Assembly: GCA_005281725.1 (NCBI GenBank)
Contig: SSBO01000012.1
Coordinates: 1,594,194 to 1,658,193 of the forward strand
Origin: Wuchereria bancrofti
Lineage: Eukaryota; Nematoda; Chromadorea; Rhabditida; Onchocercidae
Direction of reading: 5' to 3'
DNA: 64,000 nt
Shown: positions 26,001-40,860 of the stretch, one piece after another
How the letters are laid out: each line of letters starts with the position of its first letter
How positions within the stretch are numbered: the first letter of the stretch is position 1
Program-made: the position numbers and the translations under genes
The notes under the pieces: model-generated
Told to the model about the DNA's origin: nothing
Seen by the model: the letters and a program-made list of their open reading frames with translations, nothing else
Database searches by the model: none

Positions 26001-29000
26001 TTTATTTTGATTTATTTATTGATTTTTTTTTTGTTCTGAAAATAGAAACTTACATTCTACCCAATAATTTTAAAAATAGTAATTAAAATGATTGATAGGA
26101 ATTGCTAAAAGATCCCTTTTAATATTTTGCATAAAGAACTGATAAAAAAAAAATATCAGAGGATTTTGTTTTATTATATCACTTCATCGATCATTATTGA
26201 GTGGACATCTAATTTCTTTTTAATATTTATAAAATTATAAAATAAATTTGTTCCTTTTCAGAAAATTTTTACTAACCTGATCCATACGTACTGAATGAAG
26301 CGGATTACATTGCTGAAAAATAAAAAATGGCTCAATTTATAAATCTATTAGTTACTAAAAATCTGTTAATAATTATCAAAAAATTGCATTTAAATTGGAT
26401 CAAAATATAATAAGAACAATCGCATTGTTCGAAATGTATTCATTTTGTTGAAATCAAAAAAAAAAATTTTTTTTTAAAATAAATTGATAGTTTCATTTTA
26501 TTAAATTAGTAGAGTAAGAAAAAAAAATGCTTTGCATAATATATAATGAATTATAACAGTTAAATAATTAGTAAATCAATATTTCAAATTAACTAAATTC
26601 TAGATTTAATCTTAGAATTGTTTAAAAATCTTAAAATTTAAAATCTAACTTCATTAGCAGTTTCAATTGAATAAAGTTTTTTATTAAGTTCAAGTGCATA
26701 TTGAGCAAGAAATAAATCAAGCATTGGTGTATGCTCACGGTAAAAGTACTTTTCACTTAATTGATACAATAGGAATAGCAACCAAACCGGTCGTCGTCGT
26801 TCCCATCCTTCTGAATGGAAAAAAAAAAAGATAAAATTTTAAATGATAAAAATTATAAGAAAAAATTTTCTAATTTTAATTTATATCAATAAAATTTACA
26901 TTAATAACTTATAATTAGTAGCATATTTTAATGTTGTCTTGTTAGTAATGTCATTTTTTTCTCTTCTCTTTTTTTTTTCCTTAATTAATTCTTCAGAAAA
27001 TATATCAAAGTTACTGTTCATAAATAATTATCTTAATGAGGTCAGAAGAAGGTAAACAATGATATTTACCTTGCAGGTAGAGCTATCTTTTTACCGTTTA
27101 CAAAAATAAACATAAATGAGAGTAAACAATATGGTAAATATATGTTCAACTAATACTATGCATGTAAATATCACTTTTTTTTTGTCGCATTTTATTTGCT
27201 ATGTAAATAAAATAGAAATATATGAAAGATACAAACAAAAAAAAAAATACTTCATTTGATGAAATCATTTTTTTTTTTTTTCATCAATATTTGATACATA
27301 CCGACAATATTTCCAATTATATCGCGTGGATGATTCCTGATTTCTGAATCGGATTGTAAATTTTCTTTTCGATCATATTGTTTTTCCAAATGATTTCGAT
27401 AAATTCTCATATCTCAACGATTTTTTTTTTTCTTATAGAATAAATTACAAACTGCTTTTTTTTTTTTCAAAATTATGTAAAATAAATTTACAGTTTAAAA
27501 ATTTATCATTTCAATTTATTGCAAGAATTTATTGTAGATCCGAAAATAATGGAAAAGTGATCAGTTTTGCAATAATCAAATCTTTAGTTTTATTCTATTT
27601 TTATTTTATTTATTTTTTTCAATCACAAAATATTGTATGAAAAATTTTTTCAAAAAAAGTGCTAAGGTTCTTTTTTTCGTCTTTTTATTGATAAATTTTG
27701 TGACATTCAATAATTCAGTCTCAAAATCTAAAAGTTTGCATATCTTAAAGTCTTTTTTCGTCTTAATCTAATATTATGATATCATTAAATTGCTTTTAAA
27801 TAGCACAGACTTTTTTTTTATCCCATCTCTCTCTTTTTTTTTTCTCTCTTTTCTCCTCTTTTTCAACTTCTTTCTCACAAATCTCAATTTTATTTCAGTG
27901 AAATTATAAAATTCCATCATATATGCTAATAAATAAATGATCGCTTCTTTTTTTCTTTTTATTCGCCGTGTCAATTTTAATAACAAATTCATTTCATTTT
28001 TTTTTTCCTACTACTACAATATAATCAGATAATAAAAAATGTTCTAAATCAAAGACAAAAACTAAAATTAAAGCAGAAATGATTTCTTAAATTTTATTTG
28101 AACACTAGTAATTTCATCAATACTACCTGTATTTTATTCTAAATTCTGCGCAATACTACTTACTAGCTTTATGCAATAAAATTAAGACTATTGAGGTAAT
28201 AAAGAAAAAATTTAAAAAAAAAAAAAAAGAAAAACAAGCAAGTAGAATGCTGAAAAAATTTTGAAATTTTGGACAAAATAAAAAGTTAGTTTTGCATTTT
28301 TTTTTTTAATTTAAAAGAAAAGAAAGCAAGAAAGATGTCAGTTTTTAGAATTTGTTCGAATTTTAACATTTCTACCTAACAAATAAACTACTATAATAAC
28401 ATTTCAAATGTAATCAGTTAATTAATTGGAAATATTTAACATTTATTAAGGTAAAATTTTATAAATAAAAAAAGAAGAAAATTCTTGACAAAAAAAAATT
28501 GTACAATGTTCTAGCCTTAGATACAATTTGGGCGACAAATAATCCTTCACTGTACCACCGTCCGGAATATTTTTACATTTCGATAATTGTTCAATTGTAT
28601 TTGCATTGTAAAGATCCAATTCAAAAACAACCGAATCTGATCGTGCAAATGCCGTTTTTACCTTTTCCGATACTGTAATTATAATCGAATTTGAAATTAA
28701 TCGAAAATGCATTTCATATAGTTGTAAATTGGTAATGATTATTTTTAATTGATATGAAATTATATTCTTATCAAAATTATTGCTACTTTCGTTGATTACA
28801 TATGCATATAGTGTTATTCAAATTTAGTTTAATTTAATATTATAAATTAATTAAGTTCATTATTTCATATCATTTATTATGAAATAATAATTTAAGTGAA
28901 TTTTTAACTTTAATTGTTTGATGTGGAAAAAAATGTTCCGTTGATTATTATCATGATTTTCTCGAATTTTATCATTTATAAAAATCATGAAGAAATAAAT

Positions 29001-31479
29001 TTTATTAATTATTTCATTTACCATAACAACTCTTTTCTCTTCTTTTAGACAAAAATGTATATTTTCTTTTCTTTTTTTTTCTTACAAAATATTTTATTTC
29101 ATTCTAATAGCGGAAATTGAAATTTAAAAGTAAGAAGAGAAAGAAAAAAACAGCTTTCCATTTTCTTTTCCAAAAATTTTCATTTGCTTATAATCAATAA
29201 AATACCAAAAAATTTTCAATGACTAAAAATATTTATGCAATTTAATTTATAAAAAAAAAAAATGATTTTTAAAATATTTTAGAGCAAAAATGTTAAAAGT
29301 GGCAACAAATTATTAGTAATGTATCAAAAAAAAAAAAAAAAAGAATGAAATCATGAAAATGGAATAATTGAAGCAATTAGGCAAGTGAAAAAAGAAAGAT
29401 GTAAAGAGGGAAATGTCGGAAATGAGGAGGGAAAAAGAAAAGAGTAAAATGGAATATATGTAATTTAAATTCATCGAGTAATTACTTCCTGAACGAACAA
29501 CAATAGATTTATGCTGCAAATTGCTCTTACTTTAATTTCTACTTCAATGATCACAAATGATTTGCTTTTATCCAAGAATCTATTATTATTATTATTATTG
29601 GTTATCGAAATGCTTTTGCAATTTTAATGGAAACGCATCCAAAATGGGACATTTATTTAAAAGCTTTTTCTACCAAATCATTCCAATTCTTTTGTTATAT
29701 TATAACTTCTGCTGCATGCAATAATGCATTCTATTGCATTTTGCATGCTATACAATTTTATCGAATTGTCAATATAATAATGCATCAATTAGTAAAAATA
29801 AATAAATGATAATTTAATTATTTAATTTTGACAAAAAAAAGAAAAATCATTTCTGGACGATATTCTAATTCAATATTTTAGATGCATGTATTGCAAAAAT
29901 ATTGCAATAATGTCAATATTGATAATTATGAAATTTTTTGGAAATAAATTAGTTAAGAAAAAAAATTGAACAATTTGCAATGCGCAAAAATAATTACTGT
30001 ATTTTTTTTTTTTGTTTGCAATTTATTTGTAAATAAATCAATTCGTCTTATCGTTGACATCTGACAATGACGCCATATGTGGAAAAAATTATTTGCTTGA
30101 TTTAGCAAGTAATATATTAGCATAAATTTAGGATTTATAGGTAAAAAGTATAATTTTTTTAAAATTTCGTAAGTATCATAAGATGGAATTTAGTTAACTA
30201 TGATTGTGTAAATCTAACAAGCTTTACTTATTAAATTAATTAAATTTTTTAAGCTTTAATTAATTCAACAAAATTGTTTGCAAAGTAAACAAATGCAAGA
30301 TTGCAAATTAAATTCTTCCAATTTATATTTATTAAAATGCTTAATTGTTTTAATGCTGCTAAAATCTAACAAATCAATTAATAATAAAATATAAAGAATT
30401 TTTTAGATTTTATGGAAAATTGAAATTTCATTAAATGATAACAGAAAAGAGGAAAAAAGTATTACATTAAAATTTGTTCAATATATTTACCTTCTTCCCA
30501 AACTTCAGTAAATGGTACATGAATTGTTCCAAACATATAACCTTCAATAACATTATTTCTTTCAATTGACCATAAAAAAATCGATTTTTTATTTACCTGA
30601 AAGGAAAAATTGCAAATTATTTTGTTTGTTACAAAAAAGAAAAAAAAAAGTTTGAAAAAGAAAAAAAGAATTATTTGTGAAAAAAGAAAAGAGCTAGAAG
30701 TTGTCGCGAAAAAAAAAAAAAAAAAGGACGAAAAATTCAATTCAACAAGCAATTTTAAATGTCCTTTCCAATTTGTTAATATCTTTTTTTCTTATTCAAT
30801 ATATTTCTTCAAATTTTTTTCCATCTTTTTTAAGAAAAGAAAAAAGGTAAAATAAAAAACTAAAATTAGAATAGGAATAAATTTGAATAGCACTTTTTAG
30901 CAATGTTAGCATACATTTTGAAGAGTTTATTTAAAATTTTCAATTCTATTAGTTGTGTAAAAAAAAAAAAAGTGGCAAAAAATTTATTAACATGAAACTA
31001 AATTATCTTTTAGATGAAAAAATTTATAATTTAAAAGGAATTTAACTTTTTTTTTCTCACTAAATTACAGTTTCTCTAAATTACAGCACTCGAAAATTGA
31101 TATCAACCAATTTTTTAATCCAATTTGAATAAGCGTAACGAAAAAAAACAGAAGTAAATTCTCTTAATTTTAATTTCATTTTACTATTTGTAAAATTTTA
31201 CAAATGATAGTACTACATGATGAAAAAAGAAAAACTGAAAATGATTTACTAAAATAATGCTTAATATAATTGTCGATGATAAATTTTAAAAAATAACAAA
31301 AACGTCATTTTTTTTTTTTTTTGGAATGGAACTTGTAACAGATGTAGAAGAGATAAAAAGTTAAAGATAAAAAAACAAAACTTAAATTTAAATTTTACCT
31401 GACCAATATTTTTGCATGAAATTTGTAGTTGATATGTGCAAGATAATTGGAACATCAGCAATAGTTGTAGAATTTTCAT
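23093..31479 (-). CDS. TRABD2: TIKI-family (TraB/TIKI fold) membrane metalloprotease, 426 aa
   Basis: In vertebrates TIKI proteins cut the N terminus of Wnts at the cell surface and inactivate them. Ten minus-strand exons: 31479-31399, 30596-30491, 28672-28505, 27412-27302, 26810-26650, 26312-26277, 25308-25096, 24772-24655, 23533-23446, 23291-23093 (1281 nt with stop). An N-terminal hydrophobic stretch (residues 1-16) fits a signal peptide. Then FLWSIER and YMFGTIHVPFTEVW with GTIH at 50-53; VVFELDLYN with Glu80; EGWERRRPVWLLFLL; TPMLDLFLAQYALEL; QCNPL; SYKCGSLDESLF; IIERRNIRMADRI; and a second G-x2-H, GAGH at 330-333, followed by FMGSKSIL. These two GxxH motifs and the Glu form the family's metal site. 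The last exon has FNELWVRDDD and ends in a hydrophobic tail (IIIFIVITISF), so a GPI signal or terminal anchor. The exon 3 donor (CATT|GTACAA) and the last acceptor (ATTTAG) are weak but phase-correct. Confidence 0.92.
29714..29748. repeat. Stable hairpin in TIKI intron 2
   Basis: GCATGCAA (29714-29721) and AATGCA (29723-29728) pair exactly with TGCATT (29735-29740) and TTGCATGC (29741-29748): 14 base pairs, one bulged T, a 6-base loop. It is the most GC-containing palindrome in this intron. No function is evident. Confidence 0.6.
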
Positions 31480-34400
31480 AACAGAATTGATAAAGATGGT
31501 GATAACAATAGTGATAATAACAATAATGATGATAATTTCACGTTCATGAACAGCATAACTTTGAATTTTTCAATAAATCCTTTTCTTTCTTCTTCGTTTT
31601 TTTTCTTCTTCTTCTTAAAGATAATTAAATTTATAGTCGCTCGTCTTCATCATCTAATTTTTTCGATTATCTAACAATATTAAATTATAAATGAAACAAA
31701 AAAAAAAAAAAAGAATTTTTTTTTCATTGTATTCTGAAGTGAATTTCAATTATATTTCTGAAATTTGCCATTTAGATTTTATTGAAATCAAATGTAAAAT
31801 ACTCAGTAAGGAAGAAAAAAAAAATCAAATAAAATGTTGTCCTAAAACAAAAAACTTCCCTCCGTTTCGTTTTCGTTTTTTTTTTTTTTTTTAATTTTGC
31901 GATCCACTAATCTAATATTCATTATGCAATCTTTTTTTTTTTTTCTAAAATAAATTTATATTGAACGAAAAAAGTTTTCCTATTAAATACAAATAATAAA
32001 AAATAAATAAATAGTTAAAAGTGAAAAAGAATGGCAAATTTCAATTTTAAATTTAAATTTCAATTTACTAATGCAAACTGAAACAAACTGTCAAGTGAAG
32101 ATATAATTTTTTTAATTAATTTAGAATTACTTAATTAATGAATTAAAAAGAAATGGAGAAAAGGGAGAAAGAGAAAAAGAGAGAGAGAGAATGATGAACA
32201 ATTAAATTTTGCTACATTTTTTTTTTATGAAAAAAGATCAGTTATATCAAATAAATAAATATTACAAATGATTTAATGAAAATTCAAATAAACATTTATT
32301 ATATGTTGCTTTATTTTGATTAATAATTTGTAAAAATAACTTTTTCAATGCTTCATATTATTCCTACCAAAAAGAAAAATTTTTTTTTCTTTTAATAAGA
32401 TTAAAAAATCCAAAATTTTAAAATCATTTTCTAAAGTATTAGAAAAAAATTACTTTTGTATGAAATAAATTCACTGCAAATTTGATCAACAATTTCGATT
32501 TTTGGAATTGTTTTTTTTTTTTCTATTTTCAATAATTGATGGAATACGCGAAAAAAAAGCTTTATTTGATTTAATGGATTCATTTTTTAGCTACCAGAAA
32601 TCTTGCAGTTTTTTCATTTATTTATTTATTATTTATTTGCTTTTTAATTCATTTACTTATATATTAGCATATTTACTTATTTATTTATTTGTTTATTTAT
32701 TTATTTACTTATTTATTTTAAATTGGTCAGGGAAATGAAACAAAGTGAAATTATTTTCTGTTAGGTAACCAGTTAAATATTGTTATTAGTGAATGCACTT
32801 TAAATATTAATTTGAATTTAGCTATGAAAATTTTAATTATAGTAGTGCTACGTTTTTATTATGATAATTTAAACTAATTTCTAATAATTTCACAAATTAT
32901 AAATTATTTTTTGAGAAAAAACGGAGGAAAAAAATTAATGAATAAATTGTTTCGAATTTTTTCATTATTCAACAATAATTATTTTTTAATAATTTTCTAA
33001 AATACTAAAATTAAGAAACAATTGTAATAATAATATTTCATTTTGTTTCAATTAAAAATATGACGAAATAATAAATAAATTTAGAAAAAAAACTTTTAAA
33101 AAATAAAAAAGGAAAAGTTAAATTATAAATGAATATAAATATATTTGAAATGTAATTTTCTGAAATAGTTCATAAAGGTGGTAAAATGTGTCGCCTTGAT
33201 ATTACGCGAAATAATTTTTGAATGATGAAGGCGTGGTCATCTGAATGGCATTCTTTTGGTTAAGAATAAAATGAAATATGTTTGTTTATACAAACTATTC
33301 GTATAAATCATTCACTTATTGAATTAGAAAAATTGAAATAAAAATCTATCAAATAGTAAGATTTTTAAATTTTACTATTTTTAAAATTAATAATAATAAA
33401 TTTTACTGTTATAAAATATAAAATAGATAATCATATATTAATATGAAATAAATAAATAAATAATAGTATTAAACTTAACATAAAAAATGATTCAATAGTA
33501 AAATTTTTAAATGTTTTTTTTAATTTTTTTTTTTTTTTTTTGAAACAAAGAAAAAAAGAAAGAGGGAATGAAAATTTTCTATAGTTCATTCCTTTTTGAA
33601 ATTAATAATGACAAATTTTTTAATGCTAATGTAGAATAAGTAAATAAATAAATAAAAGCAATTAATTTAACACAAAAATGATTGAATAATAAATTTTTTT
33701 AGAAACGAAAAAAGAGAATTAGGAAAAAAAAGAGAAAAATGAAATTTTGCGGTTTTTTTTTTTTTGGAACTAATAGGGTTTTGTTTTGTTGATTATCAAA
33801 TAAACAAATAGGATAAATATTTGTGATGCAAATTTACTTAATTTAAGTGAAATTTTTATTTGTTTACAAGTGATCAAAAGAGTATTATTATAATGAATAA
33901 TACAAATGCATTTGTTAAATAAAGCAAAGCAAAAAAAAATTTTTTGATTATAAAATATAAACTTTAATAGCAAATAATACAATTTATTTATTTCTTTTTT
34001 CGATTATTGATTGCGACAAATTTTTATTAAGTAATACAAATAGTATGATTTACAGTAAATGTGCAATGTAGCAAATATCTAAATAAAATGAATTTTTTAT
34101 TTAAAAAAATAAAAACATATTAAGCTAACTTGCTTTAATTATTTTAATTAAATTATAATTTAATTCAAACTTTAATCATAATGTCTTCATCACTCATATT
34201 CTTTTATTATTCAATGTAAAATGATAATAATCAGTTTTATCAAATGTTTCAGAAATTATTTCAAGTGTATGTTGCAAAGTGAAATTATCACTGATCATTA
34301 TCAGTACAAGATTATGCAGCAGTTAATACACCAATAATATTAGAATTATCAGTGATATTAGTATTATCAACGCATCAGATATATCATTTGTGTGCTATAC

Positions 34401-37400
34401 ACTGATATGGCCTTATTTATATGACCTAATATTGAACTGTTGAACGAGAAAAAAGCATATGAATCTAACCCGCTTTAATTATTGAACTTTAATTACTTAA
34501 ACTTGCTTTAATTACTCAAATTATAATTTAACTCAAACTTTAATTACAGTGTTTTAATTACTAATAATTACTTTTCTATATTCTTATTACAAATAATTAC
34601 TCTTTTATACTTTTATCACTTTTTCCTATATTATATAAGTTTTTGTGTTTCAAAAAAAAAAGCTATTTCAAAAAGTTATATTATACTTACTTAAACTAGC
34701 AATTAGACCAGTTACAAAATTTGATCTGTTAATTGATAATTCAGGATAAAATGTTTTCCGCTTTTACACAGAGTATCCGGAAAAGCATCTTTTCTAACTT
34801 TCTTGATATTCATACAATATAATAAAACAATCACTTTTTTATTATACTAAAAAATTAAAAAAAGGATTTGAAGAAATAAAGCAAAACTATTTTTATCATC
34901 CAATAAAACTCATCAAATGAACTCTTAAATAAGATATTTCATCAGTTTCGCCGGTAATGTAAAAAAAAAAAAGTGAAGATAAATCTGAAATGCAAATATA
35001 TTACTGTGAAAAAAGAAAAAAAAACTTTCATTTTTCATTCATCACTTCCGGAATTTTCAAATCTGTTAAGTAAATATAAGTTAAATGTTTATTTGAAAAG
35101 GAAAAAAATTTCATCGTTAAGTGTAAATGTTTGTTGTTAATTTATAATTATCACTGATATTATTGATATATTTTTTTTTTAGAAAAAAAGATGGTCAATT
35201 AAACTATTTTTACTTTTTTTTATTTTTTTAAAAAAACCTAAATTAAAATTGATACAATATGTTTGAGATCTATTGTTCACTTATTAGTTCATTTTTTTTT
35301 TAGCACCATTTACTTACAGTTATCAAGAATATATGATCTTTGCTTTTAGCATATTCAAATATTTTAAATTCAAAAATTTGTACTTAAATTATTGAAATTA
35401 AAAATTGTAATTTGTTACTTTAATCATTTAAATCATTGTTTATTTCTATGTCATATTTGTGAAGCATAAGTTACTCAAATCACAAATATCATTCACTTAT
35501 CTCTTCAAAAATGATTTTTAGATAAAATTATAAATATTTATTTTAAATTGAATTTTTTTTCCTTGTTGATTAAAGATAAAAAATTTTTAAATCAATTTTT
35601 ACACATAACAGTAATGCATGTTTATAAAGAATTTAATTAAATTACGAATTGCTCTATCAGAGATAGCAGAAATAAATAACTTAGCAGAAAACAAAAAAAA
35701 AAAAAAAAGATGTTGGAATGAATCAAACTGTAACACTGGTAATAGAAGTTTCAAATTTTTTAAATTATTTTATTGCAATATTGAAAAATATATTTTGTTT
35801 GAAATAACACAAAAATAAAAAAATAGCGGAGAAAATTTGAATTTTAAAACAATTAATAATGTAAATAAAATAAAACTAATGGTAGTGAAAGATTTTTTCT
35901 CTCGTTTTTTTCCTTTTTTTTTGATGCAATTATTAAATTACTGAAATGTCACAACAACAAAGGAAAAACAATATCACAAAAATTTCTTCAACTTTTCTTT
36001 TTTATCTCTTTTCTGAATTCAAAAAAAAAAAAGAAAATCAACAGAATATGTCTATCTGAATTAATTGAAATAATTAAAAATGCTTTCTTAAGCAAAAATT
36101 TTATCACTAAAAATTCCATTTGAATAATTAGAGCATTATTTTAATTGTGACAAGAGAAAAATTATTTAAAAATTGATCAAATTAGTAAATTGTTTTTTTT
36201 CATTCGAAGGATAAATTTTTCAGAAATATTTTATCAATGAACGATTATATCATTGCCATCAGCGTATTATCATTCAAACTTTTTTTTGTCAATATAAAAT
36301 TCACTTCATAAAATTTAACTGATTAAGAGTAAAAATAAGTTTTTTCTAAATTTAAAGTAATTAACGCTGTCTTCTTGAACAATTCATCAAAAAAAAAAAT
36401 CTATTAAAAGTTAATTTTAATAATAAAATTAAAATGTTAATTATATATTATAGTTTTATTAATTTTACGCTTTCCTTTCCTTTTTTTTTAGCTGTGTTTA
36501 AATATATTTAATATTAATTAGCAGTTAAATTTTTCAATTTGTAATGATGATAAATGATTGCTTTCATGTCGATGGTTACAAAATTATTTTACACGCAAAT
36601 TAATTATTGACAAAAAAAAAAAAACAAAATAAACGAACAAACTTTAAGAATAAATAATCTTGTTACATTATTGCTTATTTTCCGTTTTATCGAGATTAAA
36701 TATAAAAATTTTCCGATGATTTTTGCAGTGATATAATTTTCCAATTTTGAATTAAGTTTTATTTTAAACTAATCGTTGAAAATAAAGTATGAATTCGAAA
36801 ATAAGCGAAAGGTAAAATGGTAATAATCTAAAATGGAATTTTACAATATGTAAATTTGGTAATAACTGAGACTTAAACTTTCGTCAATCAATAAAAAAGT
36901 ATTAACAAAGAAAGAAAAAAAAAAAACGAAAGGCAGTAAATAAGAAAGTTTCAAATTTCTAGCTAAAACAAAAGACTTCGACAAAGAATATTTGAAATTT
37001 TCTAATTTTTTAAAAAATTTCAAAATCATACTTTTGTATTTTTTTTTTTTAGTTTCTTCTTAATAGCTTCTAAAATCAAAATTTCTTTTAGTTTTTCTTC
37101 TTTTTCTCTCTCTCTTTTAAAATTTTGATTGTCTGAGATGATACTGTTATTTGAGATGATAGTTGAAATCTAATTTTAAAAATGTAAAAAAAAAAAAGAG
37201 GATGATAGTTTCAAGTCAAATTAGAATTGAAAATAGAAATCACACTTTTGTCCTAAAGTTAATTCGAATTTCTTTTTTTTTTTTATGATAACCATACAAT
37301 TGCTGTTTTTCGAATGTTTGTTTTTGCATAATTATTAGCTAAAAGTCTTTTATCACCATATAGCAACTGATATTTTATAACAATTTATAAATAAGCATAA

Positions 37401-40400
37401 AATAATTTTTATGTTGCTTGACAGTTAATTAGTAAAATGCATGAATAATTTAAATTTATAATTTCTCTCTAAAATGTATGTAAAACTCATACTTTCATCC
37501 TGATTTATCACTTAATCTAATCCAACAGTAATTAAATTAAATTCAACATTTAATGCATATTTATAAATTAAAACAATCTTCCCCCATTTTAATTAATCAA
37601 ATTAGTGAATTTTACGAATTCTTTTTAAAATACAAAAAAAAGTTATACCGTAATCATAATTTTTATATTTATGTTTGCATTCATTTATTTCTTTCATGAT
37701 TTTTCTTATAAGAAAAAAAAAAAAAAACCGAAATAAATGAAAATTCACATTTCATCCGTTTATTACTCTTTCTCATTTAAAACAAAAAAAAAAAAAAAAA
37801 AGATTGAATAAGAAAAAATTGATGTTAAATATAGTACGAAAAGTTATTAGACGATGATTTCATTTCTATTATCTTGAAAAAATTTTATTAATTTTTAAAA
37901 TTTCAGAACAAATAAGAAAAAAAAACGCTATAATTGGTTGCTTTACTGAGAAGTAAAATATGTAAATATGTAATTATTATTTAAATGAGTCCGTTTATAA
38001 TTTCAATTTTTTATTTTTTCTTTTCAGAAAAACCTACATCATTAATTGGGAAAAACATAAATTATATAAAAATAGTGACAATAATTATTTACAATTAACA
38101 AGTTGTTTATGTCAATAACATTGATAGTAATATCAACAAATAAACAAACAAATATTTCTTTTTGTTTGAATAAAAAAAATTGAGAAAATTATGTGTCATT
38201 CAAAGTATTGTCAACATATATGCAAATGCTAATTAATAAATAAACAAAAAAAAAAAAAACGAAATATAATGTTTGTCAAATTTATAGAAGTAAATTTAAA
38301 TAGCAAATGACCATTTATTAAACTGAATTGGTGGAAATTAAATTATGTGTACAAGGAAAAGAGAAATTAAATTAAATGCAGATAATAAAAGTAAGTTAAA
38401 TGTTAGAAAAAGAGAAATGATTGTAGTAAAATAAATTTCGTTTATAATTTTTGAAATTTATTCATGAAAACTTTACACTTTAAACTAATATTCAAAAAAA
38501 AAATCATTTCATTCAAATCATGTAATTCAATTTTTATTAGATGATTGATTATTTAGAAAAAGATAATAAAATGATGAAAATTTATAAGAATGGATGGGAT
38601 TTTTTGAAATTTATAATTTTAATTACTGTTCGAATTTTTAATTTTTTGAAGTTTTAGTCAATGTAATTCAAATGCTTTAAACATTAGAAAAAAAAAGCAA
38701 TTCCCTTTGTAATATTTGATTAATCAAATTGAAAAAAATATGCTTTATACAAATATGATAATTTTTTAATTATAGGTTAAATAAAATGGCTCTTATAAGT
38801 TAAAAATTTTCTAATTTCTATAAATAAATTTGAAAAAAAAAACAAGAAAAATCGGTAAATTTAAAAAAAAAAAAAAATGAAAATGCCGAACTTTTAATTA
38901 CAATTGATAAATGGTTATTTGCTATTTCGATTTTATGTTAATTATAATTTTGATTGACTCATTAATCATTTATCATTTTACTTTCGCAAATCAATTGATG
39001 TCATTTAAAATTTTCACAACAAAATTTAACTTATAAATAAAAATCAAAGTGCAACTGATATTTAATTTCTTAAAATATAAAATATGACGTGTATATTAAT
39101 TTGAATGCATTTACATTATATGTAAACATATACATATATATATATATCCGTATGTGTTATGATAATGATTGAAAACTTAATTTTAATTTATAAGTGTCAA
39201 ATATATTGCTGCTTAAATAACATAATGTGACATTTTTAAATGTATAATTTTACTGTATATAAATTAATTTATGCATATATTAATTTATTTGATTATAATT
39301 TATGCACATGCTATTTTCTTTTTATAATATTTGAAGTGTAAAAATTTTAATTATTATTTGGCTAAAAAACAAAAAGAAAAAAAAAGATGGAAGTAGTATA
39401 AAATGATGTATCAAAATAATAGTTAAGACACTTTTACATTTAGCAGGTTTTAATATATGTACATATATTACTTTTAGATATTAAAAATTTTATTCATTTT
39501 ATCATTAATGATAATCATTTGTAAAAATTTTAATTGATTACTGTATTACATTGTTTGTATCTTTTTCTTTTCTTCCATTTTCTTTTTTTTTTTTTTTTTT
39601 TTTTCACAACAAAAAATGAACTTCTAAGAATTAATTTGTTGAAATGCTTAACTTTCAATAAGTTTTAGTTTTTAATAATTTATATTAAAACTTAAAATAG
39701 TTGACAGAAAAAAAAAATATATCCATAATGTTCATTCATAATGCATTTACAATAATTCCATCAATAAAAATTAACATAAGAAATATATTTGTTAATAATT
39801 ACTGTTTTTGATATAATTGAATTAAATCAATATTTGCTGAGCAAAAAAAAAAAAAAAAAAAAGAAATCATACAAATTTTTTTTTTTATTTCCTTAATCAT
39901 TTGATTAATAAATGACCAGAGTGAATGGAATTATAAATAATTTAAGCAAAATTTATTAATTAAAATTAACAATTTGTTGTTAGTTCAAATAAGATTTGTA
40001 GTTTAACTTTTAATCATTCAATGCAAAATTATAAATATACTATAATATGTTATCTATCAACCATAATAGTTGTCAGTTCGTCTCAGTTTCTTTTTCATTT
40101 TTTTTTTTCAAACAATTTTTGAAAACTTTATCGTTTCCATTAATTCTCTGCTTCTTTTCTCAATTCAAAATTTCACACCTTTACCTTTCTGTCTTCACAT
40201 CCTTGAAAATTCCTGCATTTCACTAAAATATTATTGAATTAATGAAGTATAATTTTTTTTTTTTTTTTTTTTTGCATTCAAATATAATAATTTAAAGAAA
40301 GTGCAGTATCGTGATTGGTTATAAAAGTTCGAATGTTAGCTTATGATTGCTATTTTCAATTTAGTAAAGCAAAAATTGTCGAACGGAAAGTAAACTTTCG

Positions 40401-40860
40401 GATGGTAGTACCCTTAAAAAAAAAAGAAAAAAAAAAAAAGAAAAAATTAATATAACTAAAATACTAAAATTATGCGCTTAAAGTGAAGTACCTTTCAAAA
40501 TTTAGAACTTTAGCATTATGAATTAATTATGATTATTAATTAAATTTATCTTATAAATGAGGAGAAAAAAAATCCAACCTAAGCATTTTACTTGATTGCA
40601 ACAGAGTTGCAGTAATTGATAAAAACTGTTTTTGGCTTAATATAATCATTAAAAGAAAATATATTTTTTGAAATTGCAAATTAAATTTTAATTCAATATA
40701 TATTGCTGCATAAACTATTATTATTTTTTGTTGCAATGATAATATTTCTTATTTGCATGAAATGTTTCTTTCTAAATGTTTATTTGATTTTATGATATCT
40801 TGTTAATTAAATTTTGATTATATACCATTAAAAATATGCTAATTTTCCTTTTTGTTTTTT
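31480..40860. other. Gene-poor interval of 9.4 kb
   Basis: Lies between divergent starts of the TIKI gene (minus) and the neuropeptide gene (plus). I found no exon chain, RNA gene or transposon. It is made of poly-A/poly-T tracts, ATTT-type simple repeats (about 32610-32720) and a diverged direct repeat pair with GATA-type motifs near 34110-34570. Open frames of 60-80 residues are Phe/Ile/Lys/Asn-rich and not convincing. Confidence 0.75.
34110..34570. repeat. Diverged direct repeats flanking a GATA-motif cluster
   Basis: About 34120-34190 and 34455-34555 share a string of words in the same order (GCTTTAATTA, AAATTATAATTTAA, TCAAACTTTAAT), the second copy carrying an internal expansion. Between them TTATCAGT, complement of the extended nematode gut GATA site ACTGATAA, occurs at 34298-34305 and 34346-34353, with further TTATCA words nearby. 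Regulatory function is only a possibility. Confidence 0.45.
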
